Below are positions 20,692 to 32,598 of a stretch of DNA of 64,000 bases, piece by piece. The DNA comes from Deinococcus fonticola. Its GTDB lineage: Bacteria > Deinococcota > Deinococci > Deinococcales > Deinococcaceae. The DNA lies in assembly GCF_004634215.1 (NCBI RefSeq), contig NZ_SMMH01000019.1:10953-74952 (forward strand), given 5' to 3'. A program made the position numbers and the translations under genes. Under the pieces are notes generated by a model. It saw only the letters and a program-made list of their open reading frames with translations, made no database searches and was not told where the DNA came from. Numbering within the stretch: the first letter of the stretch is position 1; every line of letters starts with the position of its first letter.

Positions 20692-22440
20692 TCAGGAGCG
20701 GGGCCGGCCGCTGTTTGCCAGAGCGGTGCCGGGGCCGTATTCGTACACGGCCTGCCACGGTTTGTAGTTGGTGGTGGTACGGTCGTATTTCACGGCGCCG
20801 CTGGCGTCCTTGATGGCGCGGGTGATGTACAGGTTGTAGCCGTCCTGCGCCCAGTCCACCTGCGCGACCCGCCCACCCAGAGCCGGGTTGTACACGTACT
20901 TGGCCGGTGGGTGCGCCTGGCGCGACAGGATCACAGCGGGGCTGACGGATACGCTGCGCTGGGGTTTGACGGTGCCCCACACTTCCACCACCAGGGTGCT
21001 GGTCTTGTTGTTGTTCTGCGTTTTCAGCATGATCGTGCCGCCGGTATCGTTCTTCAGCTTCAGGTCGACGCCAGGGTCGTACACGGCGGCCTCGAAGCCC
21101 ACCTGCGGTTCGTAGTAGCCCACGCGGTAGGAGTGCTGGTTGCGCTCCACCACCGGCAGCCCCGCCTGGTACAGCGCGCGGAAGGTGGTGGTGCTGACCT
21201 GACACACGCCGCCGCCCAGGCCGTCCACGGTGCGCCCGCCGCTGATGATCAGGCCGCCCACGAACCCGTTGTCGGGGGTAATGCCGCCCAGCGCATTCAG
21301 GAAACTGAAGACTTCACCGGCGGGCACCACCGCACCGTCGATTTTCTGGGCGGCGTTCGCCACGTTGGTGCGGCGCTCGGGGCTGCTGTGGTAGTAGGTG
21401 CTGCGCCCCACGGCGATCAGTTGCAACTTGTTCGGGTCGGGTAACTGCGCCGCCGTGAGTTTCGGCTGGGCCACCCTGGCCGGGAACACCACGGCCCTGG
21501 CGTCCGGGTCGACCAGAGCTTTCTTGAACACGTCCAGCGCGGCGGCCCGGTCGACTTCATGCCCGGTCTTCTCGGCCACGCGCACGTACTTGCCGCCCTG
21601 CCAGGCGTAGCGGGCGTCCCGGGCGGGTTCGTTGATGTAGCCCGATACGAACTTGAAAGCCCTGTCGATGGTGGCCGGGTCGAGCACGATCCCTTCGGGC
21701 TTTACCCAGTACAGGTCAGCGACCTGCAATGGGGAAAGCACGCCGGTGCGGGTGGTGCCCTCCAGTTTGAAGACCATGCGGCGCATCAGGCGGTTGCCCT
21801 GATCGGCCAGTTTCTGGAGGTTCTCGGCGGACTGCGGGGACTTCCAGGTGATCAGCGGCAGGGTCAGGGTGGACACGTTCGGGTTGTCCTTGAAAGTGTT
21901 CACGGCGCTCTTCACGTCGGCCTGGCGGCCTGGCGTGTCTGGGGTCAGCACGGCGTACTTCAGGGTCTTCTTGTCGAAGCCCAGCGTGGCGGGCCTGGGC
22001 TGGGTGCCCAGCGGCGCGGTCAGTTTCGAGAGGGTGGCGGCAGTCTTGCCGGTGTCGACCGAGGTGATCAGCGGGAAGCTCTGCGGTTCGGCACGGCCCA
22101 GGGCGCTCTGAAGGCGTTCCAGCATGCTGCGTTCCTGCGTGTAGGCCTGGGCGGGCCGCAGGCTGGCGCGCGGATCGATCTGCCAGCCCAGGGCGGTGCT
22201 GGTCAGCGTCCAGGTCTGGTCGGCGGCCTTGACCGTCACCGGGCGGCCCTTGCCGACGGCAGCATCACGTAGGCGCTGTGCGGCCGCGTCCGGGGTCAAC
22301 CCGCCCACATCCACGCCGCCCACCCGCACGCCGGGGGCCAGCGTACCCGTGTCCTGGGTGGCCACGCCCATGGCCAACGCGCCGCCCAGCAGCAGCGCGG
22401 TAATCACCCCACCAATTGCATATTTCATCCCCACTGTCAT
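20692..22440 (-). CDS. VanW-family protein with peptidoglycan-binding-like domains
   Basis: 582 residues. One N-terminal transmembrane helix (about 6-26) anchors a large extracytoplasmic part. Two PG-binding-4-like segments precede the VanW domain (about 360-500), which is recognised by FSFLNALGGITPDNGFVGG, LGGGVCQVSTTTFRALYQAG and HSYRVGYYEPQVGFEAAVY. After this a G5-like beta domain and a short tail follow. The conserved Cys in GGGVCQVST is present; the chemical role of VanW is unknown, and a cell-wall task is inferred from domain company. A GTG at 22443 is an alternative start; TACACT lies 8 nt before the ATG. Confidence 0.85.
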   Translation of the reverse strand: MTVGMKYAIGGVITALLLGGALAMGVATQDTGTLAPGVRVGGVDVGGLTPDAAAQRLRDAAVGKGRPVTVKAADQTWTLTSTALGWQIDPRASLRPAQAYTQERSMLERLQSALGRAEPQSFPLITSVDTGKTAATLSKLTAPLGTQPRPATLGFDKKTLKYAVLTPDTPGRQADVKSAVNTFKDNPNVSTLTLPLITWKSPQSAENLQKLADQGNRLMRRMVFKLEGTTRTGVLSPLQVADLYWVKPEGIVLDPATIDRAFKFVSGYINEPARDARYAWQGGKYVRVAEKTGHEVDRAAALDVFKKALVDPDARAVVFPARVAQPKLTAAQLPDPNKLQLIAVGRSTYYHSSPERRTNVANAAQKIDGAVVPAGEVFSFLNALGGITPDNGFVGGLIISGGRTVDGLGGGVCQVSTTTFRALYQAGLPVVERNQHSYRVGYYEPQVGFEAAVYDPGVDLKLKNDTGGTIMLKTQNNNKTSTLVVEVWGTVKPQRSVSVSPAVILSRQAHPPAKYVYNPALGGRVAQVDWAQDGYNLYITRAIKDASGAVKYDRTTTNYKPWQAVYEYGPGTALANSGRPRS

Positions 22441-22448
22441 CACTGACC

Positions 22449-22454
22449 AGTGTA
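22449..22454 (-). promoter_or_regulatory. -10 element of the VanW gene
   Basis: TACACT on the minus strand, 8 nt before the ATG at 22440 (5 nt before the GTG at 22443). Confidence 0.4.
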
Positions 22455-22506
22455 AGGAATGCCGCGCCGCAATGATGAAAGCGGGCCGGACAACCCTGCT
22501 GCATAA

Positions 22507-22553
22507 AGAAAAGAGAAGGGGGATGGGCAGGCCGACTGAATTGACCTGCCCAT
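22507..22553 (-). terminator. Probable terminator of the HD-domain gene
   Basis: Arms ATGGGCAGG and CCTGCCCAT (22523-22531, 22545-22553) with a 13-base loop. On the minus strand they are followed by a C/T-rich stretch with several T residues. Confidence 0.5.
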
Positions 22554-22622
22554 GCTAATCACTCCACGCGCTGCCCGCAAGAACGGCCCGCAGACACGCC
22601 CGAAGGCCGTCTGGCACGCCGC

Positions 22623-23776
<1,154 letters not shown>

Positions 23777-23780
<4 letters not shown>

Positions 23781-24595
23781 TCGCCTTTGAACTCGGGTTT
23801 GCGTTTGGCCAGGAACGCCCCGGTGCCTTCCTGAAAGTCGGCGGTCGCCACCGCCATGCCGAACAGGTCGGCTTCTATTTCGCACCCGGCGTCCAGCGTG
23901 GTGTCCAGGCCGCGCCGCACCGCCTCTTTCACCAGCGAGAGGGCAATCGGGCCATTTTTCACGATGTTCTCGGCAACTTCACGCGCCTTGGCCAGCGGTT
24001 CGTCGGCCAGGTAATTCACGACGCCCATCTGCAGGGCTTCCTCGGCGCTGATCTGCCGGGCCGTGAGCAGCAAGTCCAGCGCGCGGCCCGCACCGATCAG
24101 GCGCGGCAGGCGCTGCGTACCACCGAACCCCGGAATAACGCCCAGCGTGACTTCAGGCAGGCCCAGGCGGGCGCGGGGGGACGCCACGCGGATGTCGCAG
24201 GCGAGGGCCAGCTCAAACCCGCCGCCCAGCGCAAAGCCGTTGATGGCGGCAATGACGGGAATAGGCAGGTTGCTGATCTGGCTCATGACGTCCTGTCCGG
24301 CCAGCGCCACCTCACGGCCCGCGTACACACCGTCCAGCCCGTTCAGTTCGCTGATGTCGGCGCCGGCCACGAAGGCCTTCTCGCCCGCTCCGGTGATGAT
24401 CAGCGCACCGATTTCGGCGTTGTCGACGATCAGGTCGAGCGCCTCACTCATCTCACTGAACGTTTCGCTGTTCAGGGCGTTCAGGGCCCTGGGGCGGTTC
24501 AGCGTCAGAACAGCCAACGGACCGTGCTGGTCGATGGTGAGGTTCTCGAATTCGTATTCGTCCATGTGCGGAATGTCCTGCGGATTTTGCGTCAT
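23777..24595 (-). CDS. Enoyl-CoA hydratase/isomerase (crotonase family)
   Basis: 272 residues. It hydrates 2-enoyl-CoA in fatty-acid oxidation or a related pathway. Oxyanion-hole segments FVAGADISEL (with preceding GEKA) and NGFALGGGFELALACD, and LGLPEVTLGVIPGFGGTQRLPR, carry the two catalytic Glu residues of true hydratases. The first ten residues (MTQNPQDIPH) precede a second possible start at Met11. It is coupled to the HD phosphohydrolase downstream. The same region encodes an acyl-CoA carboxyltransferase, consistent with acyl-CoA metabolism, but the operon is not shared. Confidence 0.92.
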
Positions 24596-25061
24596 GCCCC
24601 CATGGTGACATGAACGGCGCGGCAGGACGGACGGTAGCCGTTCGCAGCAAGCCGGGACTCAGCCGCCCAGCTCTAGGCAAAATCCGTCCATTTCTTGAGG
24701 TCAGGTGATGCAATCCCTGAAATGGCCCATCACGCACCGCCCGCATTCCCAGAGTGAGCACGGCGCGACCACATGAAAGTCCCTCTCATGAACACCGAAC
24801 GTAAAAAAAGCTGTGCCTTTCTCATCCAAGGAAGGATTTAAACGGCAAGATAAGCAATTCCAGCTCACATCACAATCTCCCTTTTACACATTTCGTTCTC
24901 ATTGTGCCTGGTTCTCAATCAGATTCGCGCAAAGGACGGGTCGCTCGGTCTCATCAGCAGACAATTTTTCACAGACTCCTCATTCCAGCTGACTAAGTTG
25001 AACGACAGGAAAGTCGGTTCTGAGCGCTTCACGTGCTCATTTTCGACGCAAGGAGACCAGC
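24596..25061. other. AT-rich leader/promoter region of the SLH protein gene
   Basis: 466 bases without a gene, clearly less GC-rich than its surroundings (25 G/C in the row starting 24841). A weak promoter match is TTGAGG, 17 bases, TGAAAT (24695-24723), which would give a leader of more than 300 bases. A Shine-Dalgarno AAGGAG (25050-25055) precedes the start. Long leaders are common for abundant surface proteins; nothing more specific is recognisable. Confidence 0.5.
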
Positions 25062-26291
25062 ATGCGTAACACCCTCATGATTTCGTCCATTGTTGCCCTG
25101 AGCCTCGGCGTTGCCGGCGCACAGACCGCCCCGGCCACCAGCACCCCCGCCACCACCACGGCCGCTCCCGCCCAGGTGACCCTGAGTGACGTTCCCGCCG
25201 GCCACTGGGCCAAGGACGCCGTCGACAAGATCGTCTCCTGCGGCCTGATCCAGGGCTTCCCCGACGGTACCTTCCGTGGCAACGAAAACCTGACCCGTTA
25301 CCAGGCCGCCCTGATCTTCCACCGCCTGCTGACCAGCGGCGCGATGGCCCAGTGTGGATTCAGCAGCGGCGACATGACCACCATCGTCAACGGCATGCAG
25401 GAAGTCAGCACAGAACTGGCCGCCATCAGCACCCGCGTCGGCGACCTCGAGAAAGCCAACGCTGACCAGGCCGCCCGCATCGCCGCCCTGGAAGAAAAAA
25501 TCGCCGGCCTGAACACCGGTGCCGCCAGCGCTGACGTGACCGCCCTGACCGCCCGTATCGACGCGCTGGAAGCCGCCATCAAGAACATCCCGGCCGGCCC
25601 CCAGGGCCCCGCTGGCCCGGCCGGCCCCCAGGGCCCCGCTGGCCCCCAAGGCCCGGCCGGCACCGCCGCCGCTCCTGCGCCCGCCACCAGCACCACGACC
25701 ACCGTGGTGACCGAACCCGCCACCCCCGCCGCCAGCACCACCGTGGTGATCGGCGACGTGGCGCCTGCCATGGCTGACAAGAACCTTTACGCCGGCCTGA
25801 GCTTCGGGGCCAAGATGTCGGATGTCGACACCAAAGCCTGCAAGAGCGGCCTGCGTGGCAACGGCGCAGACGCGGGTTACTGCACCACTGTCGGCGGCAT
25901 GATCGGTTCCAAGAGTGTCTTCGGCCCCATCGGTGCCCGCGTGGCCGTGGATTACAACATCGGTCAGAAAGCGGTGAATGCCGACCTGGCCGCCACCTAC
26001 AACCTGGATCTGGGCACCAACCTGGGCGTGTATGCCGGCCTGGGCCTGGGCCTGACCGCCAGCCCCACCTACACCACCACCGGCACGGCCGGCAGCACCA
26101 CCGACATGTACGGCCTGGGCCTGGTGGGCGTGGAATACCGCTTCACCGACAGCATCGCCGCCTTCGTGGAAGGCAACGGCCGCTACTACCTGAGCAACAA
26201 GGGCACCGGCACCGGCATCAGCGGTGACGCCAGCAGCACCACCCGCGGCTTCAACGGCGCCGTGAAAGCCGGCGTGAAGTTCTACTTCTAA
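25062..26291 (+). CDS. SLH-domain outer-membrane protein with coiled coil, collagen-like tract and beta-barrel
   Basis: 409 residues. Signal peptide 1-20; one SLH domain about 39-90 (VPAGHWAKDAVDKIVSCGLI, GFPDGTFRGNENLTRYQAA), which binds the pyruvylated cell-wall polymer; heptad coiled coil about 105-178; a Gly-X-Y run about 179-200 (GPQGPAGPAGPQGPAG); a Thr/Ala/Pro linker; and a beta-barrel of alternating strands about 240-409 ending in Phe. The design joins the wall to the outer membrane, as SlpA-type proteins do in Deinococcus, but in a shorter form. Coiled coil and collagen repeat both suggest a trimer. Strong RBS and terminator indicate high expression. Confidence 0.9.
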   Translation: MRNTLMISSIVALSLGVAGAQTAPATSTPATTTAAPAQVTLSDVPAGHWAKDAVDKIVSCGLIQGFPDGTFRGNENLTRYQAALIFHRLLTSGAMAQCGFSSGDMTTIVNGMQEVSTELAAISTRVGDLEKANADQAARIAALEEKIAGLNTGAASADVTALTARIDALEAAIKNIPAGPQGPAGPAGPQGPAGPQGPAGTAAAPAPATSTTTTVVTEPATPAASTTVVIGDVAPAMADKNLYAGLSFGAKMSDVDTKACKSGLRGNGADAGYCTTVGGMIGSKSVFGPIGARVAVDYNIGQKAVNADLAATYNLDLGTNLGVYAGLGLGLTASPTYTTTGTAGSTTDMYGLGLVGVEYRFTDSIAAFVEGNGRYYLSNKGTGTGISGDASSTTRGFNGAVKAGVKFYF

Positions 26292-26307
26292 GCCTCTCCT
26301 GCCTCAT

Positions 26308-26334
26308 AGACCCCCTTCCTTGGGGGTCTTTTTT
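26308..26334 (+). terminator. Rho-independent terminator of the SLH protein gene
   Basis: AGACCCCC/GGGGGTCT with loop TTCCTT and a run of T residues. Confidence 0.9.
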
Positions 26335-26378
26335 ATTGCCAGCGGCGCTGTCCTGAGCGTTCCCCTAGGCGCTTGCTC

Positions 26379-26384
26379 TACACT
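26379..26384 (+). promoter_or_regulatory. -10 element of the LapA-like gene / recJ operon
   Basis: TACACT ends 6 nt before the ATG at 26391. The intervening bases are all G, so a weak ribosome site might be combined with a leaderless start. Confidence 0.5.
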
Positions 26385-26390
26385 GGGGGG

Positions 26391-26723
26391 ATGCGTGCGT
26401 TGTCCTTTCTTCAGGTTCTGCTGCTGCTGGGTCTCCTGGCTTACGTGCTGCTGGTGGCCCTGGAAAATCCCATCCTGCTGCGGTTTCCTCTGCCGATGGG
26501 GCGCGGGGAATGGCTGGTGCCGGGCGGTCTGGCCCTGGGCGGCTTCGCGGTGCTGGGCGGGCTGTACGCCACGCTGCTTTTCCTGCCCGTGCTGGCGCGG
26601 CTGCTTCAACACAGCAGAATGGAAGCCCGGACGCTGCGCAGCCTGGAAGACCGCCTGGCCTCTACCCTTCAGGCCAGGCTCGCGGCGCTGCCCAGCGAAC
26701 CAGGCGAGAAGGTCGGCGAGTGA
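26391..26723 (+). CDS. LapA-domain-like small membrane protein
   Basis: 110 residues with two transmembrane helices (about 5-24 and 43-68) separated by ALENPILLRFPLPMGRG, the arrangement of the LapA (DUF1049) domain: a short periplasmic loop with an Asn-Pro. The C-terminal 40 residues form a charged helix (SRMEARTLRSLEDRLASTL). In other bacteria LapA-type proteins assist envelope assembly, but Deinococcus has no LPS. It overlaps recJ by 4 bases (GTGA) and so is probably co-expressed with it; why is not clear. Confidence 0.7.
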   Translation: MRALSFLQVLLLLGLLAYVLLVALENPILLRFPLPMGRGEWLVPGGLALGGFAVLGGLYATLLFLPVLARLLQHSRMEARTLRSLEDRLASTLQARLAALPSEPGEKVGE

Positions 26724-28864
26724 AGCCCCCCGAAAACTGGGTGCTGGCACGTCCGGCCAGCCGGGCCGAATTGCTGCGGGCCATGCGGCAGTGGCGGGTG
26801 GCGCCACCCCTGGCGCAGGTGCTGGCCGGCCGGCACCTGACGCCGGAATTGCTGCGCCCGCCCCTGGCGCTGACCCCCAACCCCGGTCTGCGGGAAGCGG
26901 CGGAGCGAATCGTGGCCGCCATCCGCGCGGGCAAACGCATTCGAATTCACGGGGATTACGACGCGGACGGCGTCACCGCCACGTCCATCCTGGTGCTGGG
27001 CCTGCGGGCCGCCGGCGCCGATGTCCACGGCTTTATTCCGCACCGGCTGAACGAGGGCTACGGCATTCACCTGAGCCGCGTCCCCGAGCACGCCGGGGCC
27101 TGCGACCTGCTGGTCACGGTGGATTGCGGCGTCACCAACCTCGAGGAAGTCCAGGCGCTGCTGGCGGCCGGCAAGGAAGTCATCGTCACCGATCACCACG
27201 CGCCCGGCCCGGACTTCCCCAGGTGCCTGGTGGTGCACCCGCATCTGACCGAGCAGTTCGACCCCGCCCGCCACAACCTGACCGGGGCGGGCGTGGCGTA
27301 CCACCTGCTGTGGGCCGTGAACGAGGCGCTGGGCCTGCCCGAACCGCGCGCGCTGAGCGCCCTGGCGTGCCTGGGCACCGTGGCGGACGTGGCTCCGCTG
27401 GTCGGGGAAAACCGCGCCCTGGTGCAGGCTGGGCTGGAGGAACTGAACCGCACCGAACTGCCGGGCTTAAAAGCCCTGAAAGAGGGTCACCGGCTGGAGC
27501 AGGTGACGGCGCGGGACGTGGCGTTTATTCTGGCTCCGCGCATCAATGCGGCGGGGCGCATGGGGGAAGCCGAGCGCGCCCTGGAACTGCTGACCGCCGA
27601 ATACCTGCATGAGGCGCAGGCCCTGGCCAGCTATCTGGAGACACGCAACCAGGAGCGGCGCACCTTGCAGGACACCATGTTCCGGCAGGCGCTGCAACTC
27701 GTGAACCCCAGCGACCCGGCCCTGGTGGTGACCCACCCGGACTGGCACGCGGGCGTGATGGGCATCGTGGCCAGCAAGCTGCTGGAAACCTTTTACAAAC
27801 CTGTGTATATCGTGGCGCAGGGCAAGGGGTCGGTGCGCAGCACGCCCGGCATCAGCGCCGTGCAAGGTCTGCGCAACTCCGAGGATCTGCTGAAAAAGTT
27901 CGGCGGTCACCCGGGCGCCGCCGGCTTCTCGCTGGACGAGGCGAACCTGGCAGCCTTTCAGGAACGCATTCATGAGTACGCCCGGCAGTTCCCGGTGCCG
28001 GTGCCGACCATCCGGCTGGACGCCCCCCTGCCGCCGCTGGGCGCCACGGCTGAACTGGTCGCGCAGGCCGCCACCTTCGAGCCGTTCGGAGAAGGCATGA
28101 CTCCGCCGCTGTGGCACGTGCGCGGCCCCCTCACCGAGCCCCGGCTGGTCGGCAAGAACAGGAACAGCCTGCAGTTCCGGCTGGGTCACCTGAAAGGTGT
28201 GAAGTACAGCGAAACCGACGCCACGCCCGGCGAGCGCGACCTGGGCACCCACCTGACCCTGAACGAGTGGCGTGGGCGCGTGAACCTGGAATTGCACGCC
28301 CAGGCCCTGCGCCCACCCGGAACCATCGCTCTGGACGGTGCAGATGGCCTCAGTGTGGAAGACACCCCGCGCCTGAACCCCAGGGAAGCGATGGGACGCC
28401 TCAGCGCGGGCGCCGCAGCCTACGCGCAGAACGGCGTGGTGGACTTCCTGCGCGACAACGTGCCCGGCGTGCAGCTGCTGGAAGTCGGTCAGGCGTTCCA
28501 TGGGCCGGAACTGATCCTGTACGCCCTGCCGCCCGAGGATGACCTGCGCCGCTGGCTGGGCACGTCCCGCGTGGCCTTTGCGTTCGGGCCGAAAACCCTG
28601 GCGGAACTCGAGGGTTCGTTGACCCTGCATCACCTCGCGGCCCCGCCCGAGAACCCGCTGTCAGACGCCCTGAAGGACGAGGAACGTCTGGAACGCGCCG
28701 CCGACGCCTACCGCCGCTGGCAGTGGGCGCACCATTACCGGGTGCTGAACGACGCCGGCTGGGTGGCCAGCGTGTACGCCATGCTGGGCCTGGAACCTGG
28801 CATCCCCCGCCCGCTAGACGCCCCGGCAGAAACCGCCCACAGCACCGCCGTTCCTGTGGCCTGA
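26720..28864 (+). CDS. recJ: Single-stranded-DNA-specific exonuclease RecJ
   Basis: 714 residues from a GTG overlapping the upstream stop. RecJ degrades single-stranded DNA 5' to 3' in the RecFOR pathway, the main recombination route in Deinococcus, which lacks RecBC. DHH motifs: HGDYDADG (77-84), DCGVTN (135-140), DHH (158-160); DHHA1 region with HAGVMGIVASKL and GGHPGAAGFSL; OB-fold about 460-560. The C-terminal 150 residues (from about 560) form an extra domain beyond the E. coli enzyme, as known for Deinococcus RecJ. Genes for RNase HI and the SLH protein flank it. Confidence 0.96.
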   Translation: MKPPENWVLARPASRAELLRAMRQWRVAPPLAQVLAGRHLTPELLRPPLALTPNPGLREAAERIVAAIRAGKRIRIHGDYDADGVTATSILVLGLRAAGADVHGFIPHRLNEGYGIHLSRVPEHAGACDLLVTVDCGVTNLEEVQALLAAGKEVIVTDHHAPGPDFPRCLVVHPHLTEQFDPARHNLTGAGVAYHLLWAVNEALGLPEPRALSALACLGTVADVAPLVGENRALVQAGLEELNRTELPGLKALKEGHRLEQVTARDVAFILAPRINAAGRMGEAERALELLTAEYLHEAQALASYLETRNQERRTLQDTMFRQALQLVNPSDPALVVTHPDWHAGVMGIVASKLLETFYKPVYIVAQGKGSVRSTPGISAVQGLRNSEDLLKKFGGHPGAAGFSLDEANLAAFQERIHEYARQFPVPVPTIRLDAPLPPLGATAELVAQAATFEPFGEGMTPPLWHVRGPLTEPRLVGKNRNSLQFRLGHLKGVKYSETDATPGERDLGTHLTLNEWRGRVNLELHAQALRPPGTIALDGADGLSVEDTPRLNPREAMGRLSAGAAAYAQNGVVDFLRDNVPGVQLLEVGQAFHGPELILYALPPEDDLRRWLGTSRVAFAFGPKTLAELEGSLTLHHLAAPPENPLSDALKDEERLERAADAYRRWQWAHHYRVLNDAGWVASVYAMLGLEPGIPRPLDAPAETAHSTAVPVA

Positions 28865-28913
28865 GCCTCACCGGGCGCCTGGTCAGATTGACCCCTTTAC
28901 CCAGTCATTTCCC

Positions 28914-28943
28914 TTGACAGGCGACGGGCACTGTCCTTACAGT
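28914..28943 (+). promoter_or_regulatory. Sigma-70-type promoter of rnhA
   Basis: TTGACA (28914-28919), 18 bases, TACAGT (28938-28943), then 9 bases to the ATG. It is the best -35/-10 pair in the window and rules out the TTG within the -35 box as a start. Confidence 0.75.
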
Positions 28944-28952
28944 TCCGGGGCG

Positions 28953-29486
28953 ATGCCCCCCTCCCCTGCCCGCCCCCAGCACAGTGCCTCCCGTGACCGC
29001 CTGCCCATCAGGGCCGGCATTCAACCGGAGAAACCCATTGCGGGCGAGGTGGTCGAACTGTTCAGTGATGGGGCCTGCGACACCACCAAGGGGCACGGCG
29101 GCTGGGCCGCCATTCTGCGCTATGGCCAGAAGGAACTGGTGCTCAGCGGCAACGAGCGCGACACCACCAACAACCGTATGGAGATTCGCGGGTTGCTGGA
29201 GGGCCTGAAAACCCTCAAGCGGCCCTGCCAGGTGCGCGTCATTACCGACAGTCAGTACCTGCGCAAGGCCTTTACCGATGGCTGGATTCTGAACTGGCAA
29301 CGCAACGGCTGGAAAACCGCCAGCAAAGAACCGGTAAAAAATCAGGACTTGTGGCTGGAACTGATCGCCCAGGCCCGCACGCACTCCCTGACCTTCGTGT
29401 GGGTCAAAGGACACGCCGGCCACGGCGAAAACGAGCGGGTGGATGAGCTGGCCGTGCAGGAACGTCTGAAACTGCGGAACTCGTGA
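28953..29486 (+). CDS. rnhA: Ribonuclease HI
   Basis: 177 residues. It cleaves the RNA strand of RNA-DNA hybrids. The four metal ligands are visible: Asp in LFSDGACDTTKG, Glu in NNRMEIRG, Asp in ITDSQYL, Asp in NERVDELA, with the catalytic His loop VKGHAGHGE. About 30 N-terminal residues (Pro, Ser, Arg-rich) precede the first strand and are not part of the fold. A later start is possible, but the promoter favours 28953. Confidence 0.94.
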   Translation: MPPSPARPQHSASRDRLPIRAGIQPEKPIAGEVVELFSDGACDTTKGHGGWAAILRYGQKELVLSGNERDTTNNRMEIRGLLEGLKTLKRPCQVRVITDSQYLRKAFTDGWILNWQRNGWKTASKEPVKNQDLWLELIAQARTHSLTFVWVKGHAGHGENERVDELAVQERLKLRNS

Positions 29487-29493
29487 GCCCTGA

Positions 29494-29610
29494 TCAGCGA
29501 TCCGGCATGTTGCGTTCTGCAACCAGGAAAGCATTCACCAGCTCATAAGAATCCCGATTGCCCTCAAAGTTAAATATCACGTCCAAGACGCCTTTTTCTG
29601 CTTCTGCCGT
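29494..29610 (-). pseudogene. Short open frame, possible gene remnant
   Basis: 38 codons are open on the minus strand between a TAA and a TGA. The translated end (VIFNFEGNRDSYELVNAF followed by LVAERNMPDR) has a protein-like mix of residues. The DNA is less GC-rich than its neighbours. There is no good start or ribosome site, so it may be the tail of a decayed gene or chance. Confidence 0.2.
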
Positions 29611-29659
29611 TTACGATGAGCAGCCATTCCATCCCTGTTGAGGCGGATTTGAACGCTCC

Positions 29660-30886
29660 TTATTCGACTCGCAGGTAGATGGCTTTCAGGTATTCGGCCT
29701 CAGGGAAGCTGGCGTGATGGTCGGGCGCGTGGCGACTGGTGCGCAGTTCACGCACGGAGCGTCCGGTGCGGCGGGCGGCGGTGCGCACAGCCTGGAAGAA
29801 CTCGTCGGCGCTGACGTGGGCGCTGCACGAGGCGCTGATCAGGATTCCCCCCGGCGCCAGTTTACTGAGGCCGTCGGTGGCGAGTTTCGCGTAGGCACGA
29901 ATGGCTCCTGCGCGTTCGCTTTCGCGGCGGGCCAGCGAGGGCGGGTCGAGGATCACCAAGTCGAACTGACGCGGGGTGGTCCCCAGCCAGTCGAACACGT
30001 CGGCCTGCACGGTTTCATGCCGGGCACGCAGGCCAGGATTTAACTGGAAGTTGCGCCGCGCTCCTTCCAGGGCGTGCGGGCTGATGTCCACGCTGACGAC
30101 CTCGGTGGCGCCGCCACGGGCCGCGTACAGGCTGAACCCTCCGCTGAACGAGAAGGCGTTCAGGACGCGCCGGCCCGCCGCGAAGGTTTCGACCCGGCGG
30201 CGGTTCTCGCGCTGATCCAGAAAAAACCCGGTTTTCTGCCCCCGGCGCACGTCGGCCTCGAAGTGCAGGCCGGATTCCTTGAAGATGACCGGGCCATCAG
30301 GCACGTCTCCCAGCAGCACCGCGCCGTCCATCAGGGCCACCTTGGCCGCCTGTTCCTGAATGTTGCGGCTGAGGCGCAGCACCACTGCGAAGCCGGAAAA
30401 GCGCTCTGCCAGCAAGTCGAGCAGCAGCGGCAACACTGGGAACCACGCCGCCGTGTACACCTTCATGACCAGCACCTGCGCGTAGCGGTCGAGCACCAGG
30501 CCCGGAAACCCGTCCGATTCACCGTTGATCAGCCGGAAGCCGTTGGTGGCGTGATCCTCGGCCACCGCGCCGAACAGCGCCGCGCGGCGAGCCAGCGCAC
30601 TGTCGAGCCGGGCAGCCCACCACGCCGTATCGATGTTGACCGGAGCCCCCGCGTGCAGCACCCGCACCCGCAGCGGCGACGCCGGGTCGTACAGGCCGAT
30701 CGCCAGAAAACGGTCACGGCGGTCGTAGATGACGGCCAGTTCGCCCGCTTCGCCGGGGCGGTTCTGCTCGCGGACGCTCGATTCGTACACCCAAGGGTGA
30801 CCGGCCCGGATATGCGACTCGGCGGCGTTCGTGACGCGCAGGCGCAGGCGGGACGAACCGGGGGCGGGCTGGGCGGGCAAATTCAC
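29660..30886 (-). CDS. Class I SAM-dependent rRNA methyltransferase (RlmI-like)
   Basis: 408 residues from a GTG at 30886, which follows TATGCT by 8 nt. N-terminal PUA domain (about 8-80: [20 protein letters not shown]), a central EEHEE-like linker domain, and a Rossmann methyltransferase with [18 protein letters not shown] (SAM-binding) and [11 protein letters not shown]; the Cys in [11 protein letters not shown] is the likely catalytic nucleophile for m5C. This matches the RlmI family, which methylates 23S rRNA at C1962; the exact site here is not proven. Longer upstream frames have no start signal. Confidence 0.88.
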   Translation of the reverse strand: MNLPAQPAPGSSRLRLRVTNAAESHIRAGHPWVYESSVREQNRPGEAGELAVIYDRRDRFLAIGLYDPASPLRVRVLHAGAPVNIDTAWWAARLDSALARRAALFGAVAEDHATNGFRLINGESDGFPGLVLDRYAQVLVMKVYTAAWFPVLPLLLDLLAERFSGFAVVLRLSRNIQEQAAKVALMDGAVLLGDVPDGPVIFKESGLHFEADVRRGQKTGFFLDQRENRRRVETFAAGRRVLNAFSFSGGFSLYAARGGATEVVSVDISPHALEGARRNFQLNPGLRARHETVQADVFDWLGTTPRQFDLVILDPPSLARRESERAGAIRAYAKLATDGLSKLAPGGILISASCSAHVSADEFFQAVRTAARRTGRSVRELRTSRHAPDHHASFPEAEYLKAIYLRVE

Positions 30887-30894
30887 AAGAAAAC

Positions 30895-30900
30895 AGCATA
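30895..30900 (-). promoter_or_regulatory. -10 element of the rRNA methyltransferase gene
   Basis: TATGCT on the minus strand, 8 nt before the GTG at 30886. Confidence 0.45.
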
Positions 30901-31006
30901 CCGCAGTTGTGCAGCGCCGCGCCCGGGAAAAGTCACGTTGGTCTGGGCAGCAGGGCGTGCAGCGCAGTTGATGCAGCGCAGGCCGCAAGCCATCTTTCCT
31001 CAGGCC

Positions 31007-31035
31007 ATGACCGCTTTCCACGCACCGCGTACACT
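31007..31035 (+). promoter_or_regulatory. Promoter of the ABC ATPase gene (leaderless type)
   Basis: ATGACC, 17 bases, TACACT (31030-31035), which ends 6 nt before the ATG at 31042. Confidence 0.55.
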
Positions 31036-31041
31036 GTGACC

Positions 31042-32598
<1,557 letters not shown>

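Noticed and set aside
22511..22553. Inverted repeat considered as an operator for the VanW gene
   Set aside because: It lies behind the stop of the HD-domain gene and is followed by a pyrimidine-rich tract on the minus strand, which fits a terminator better.
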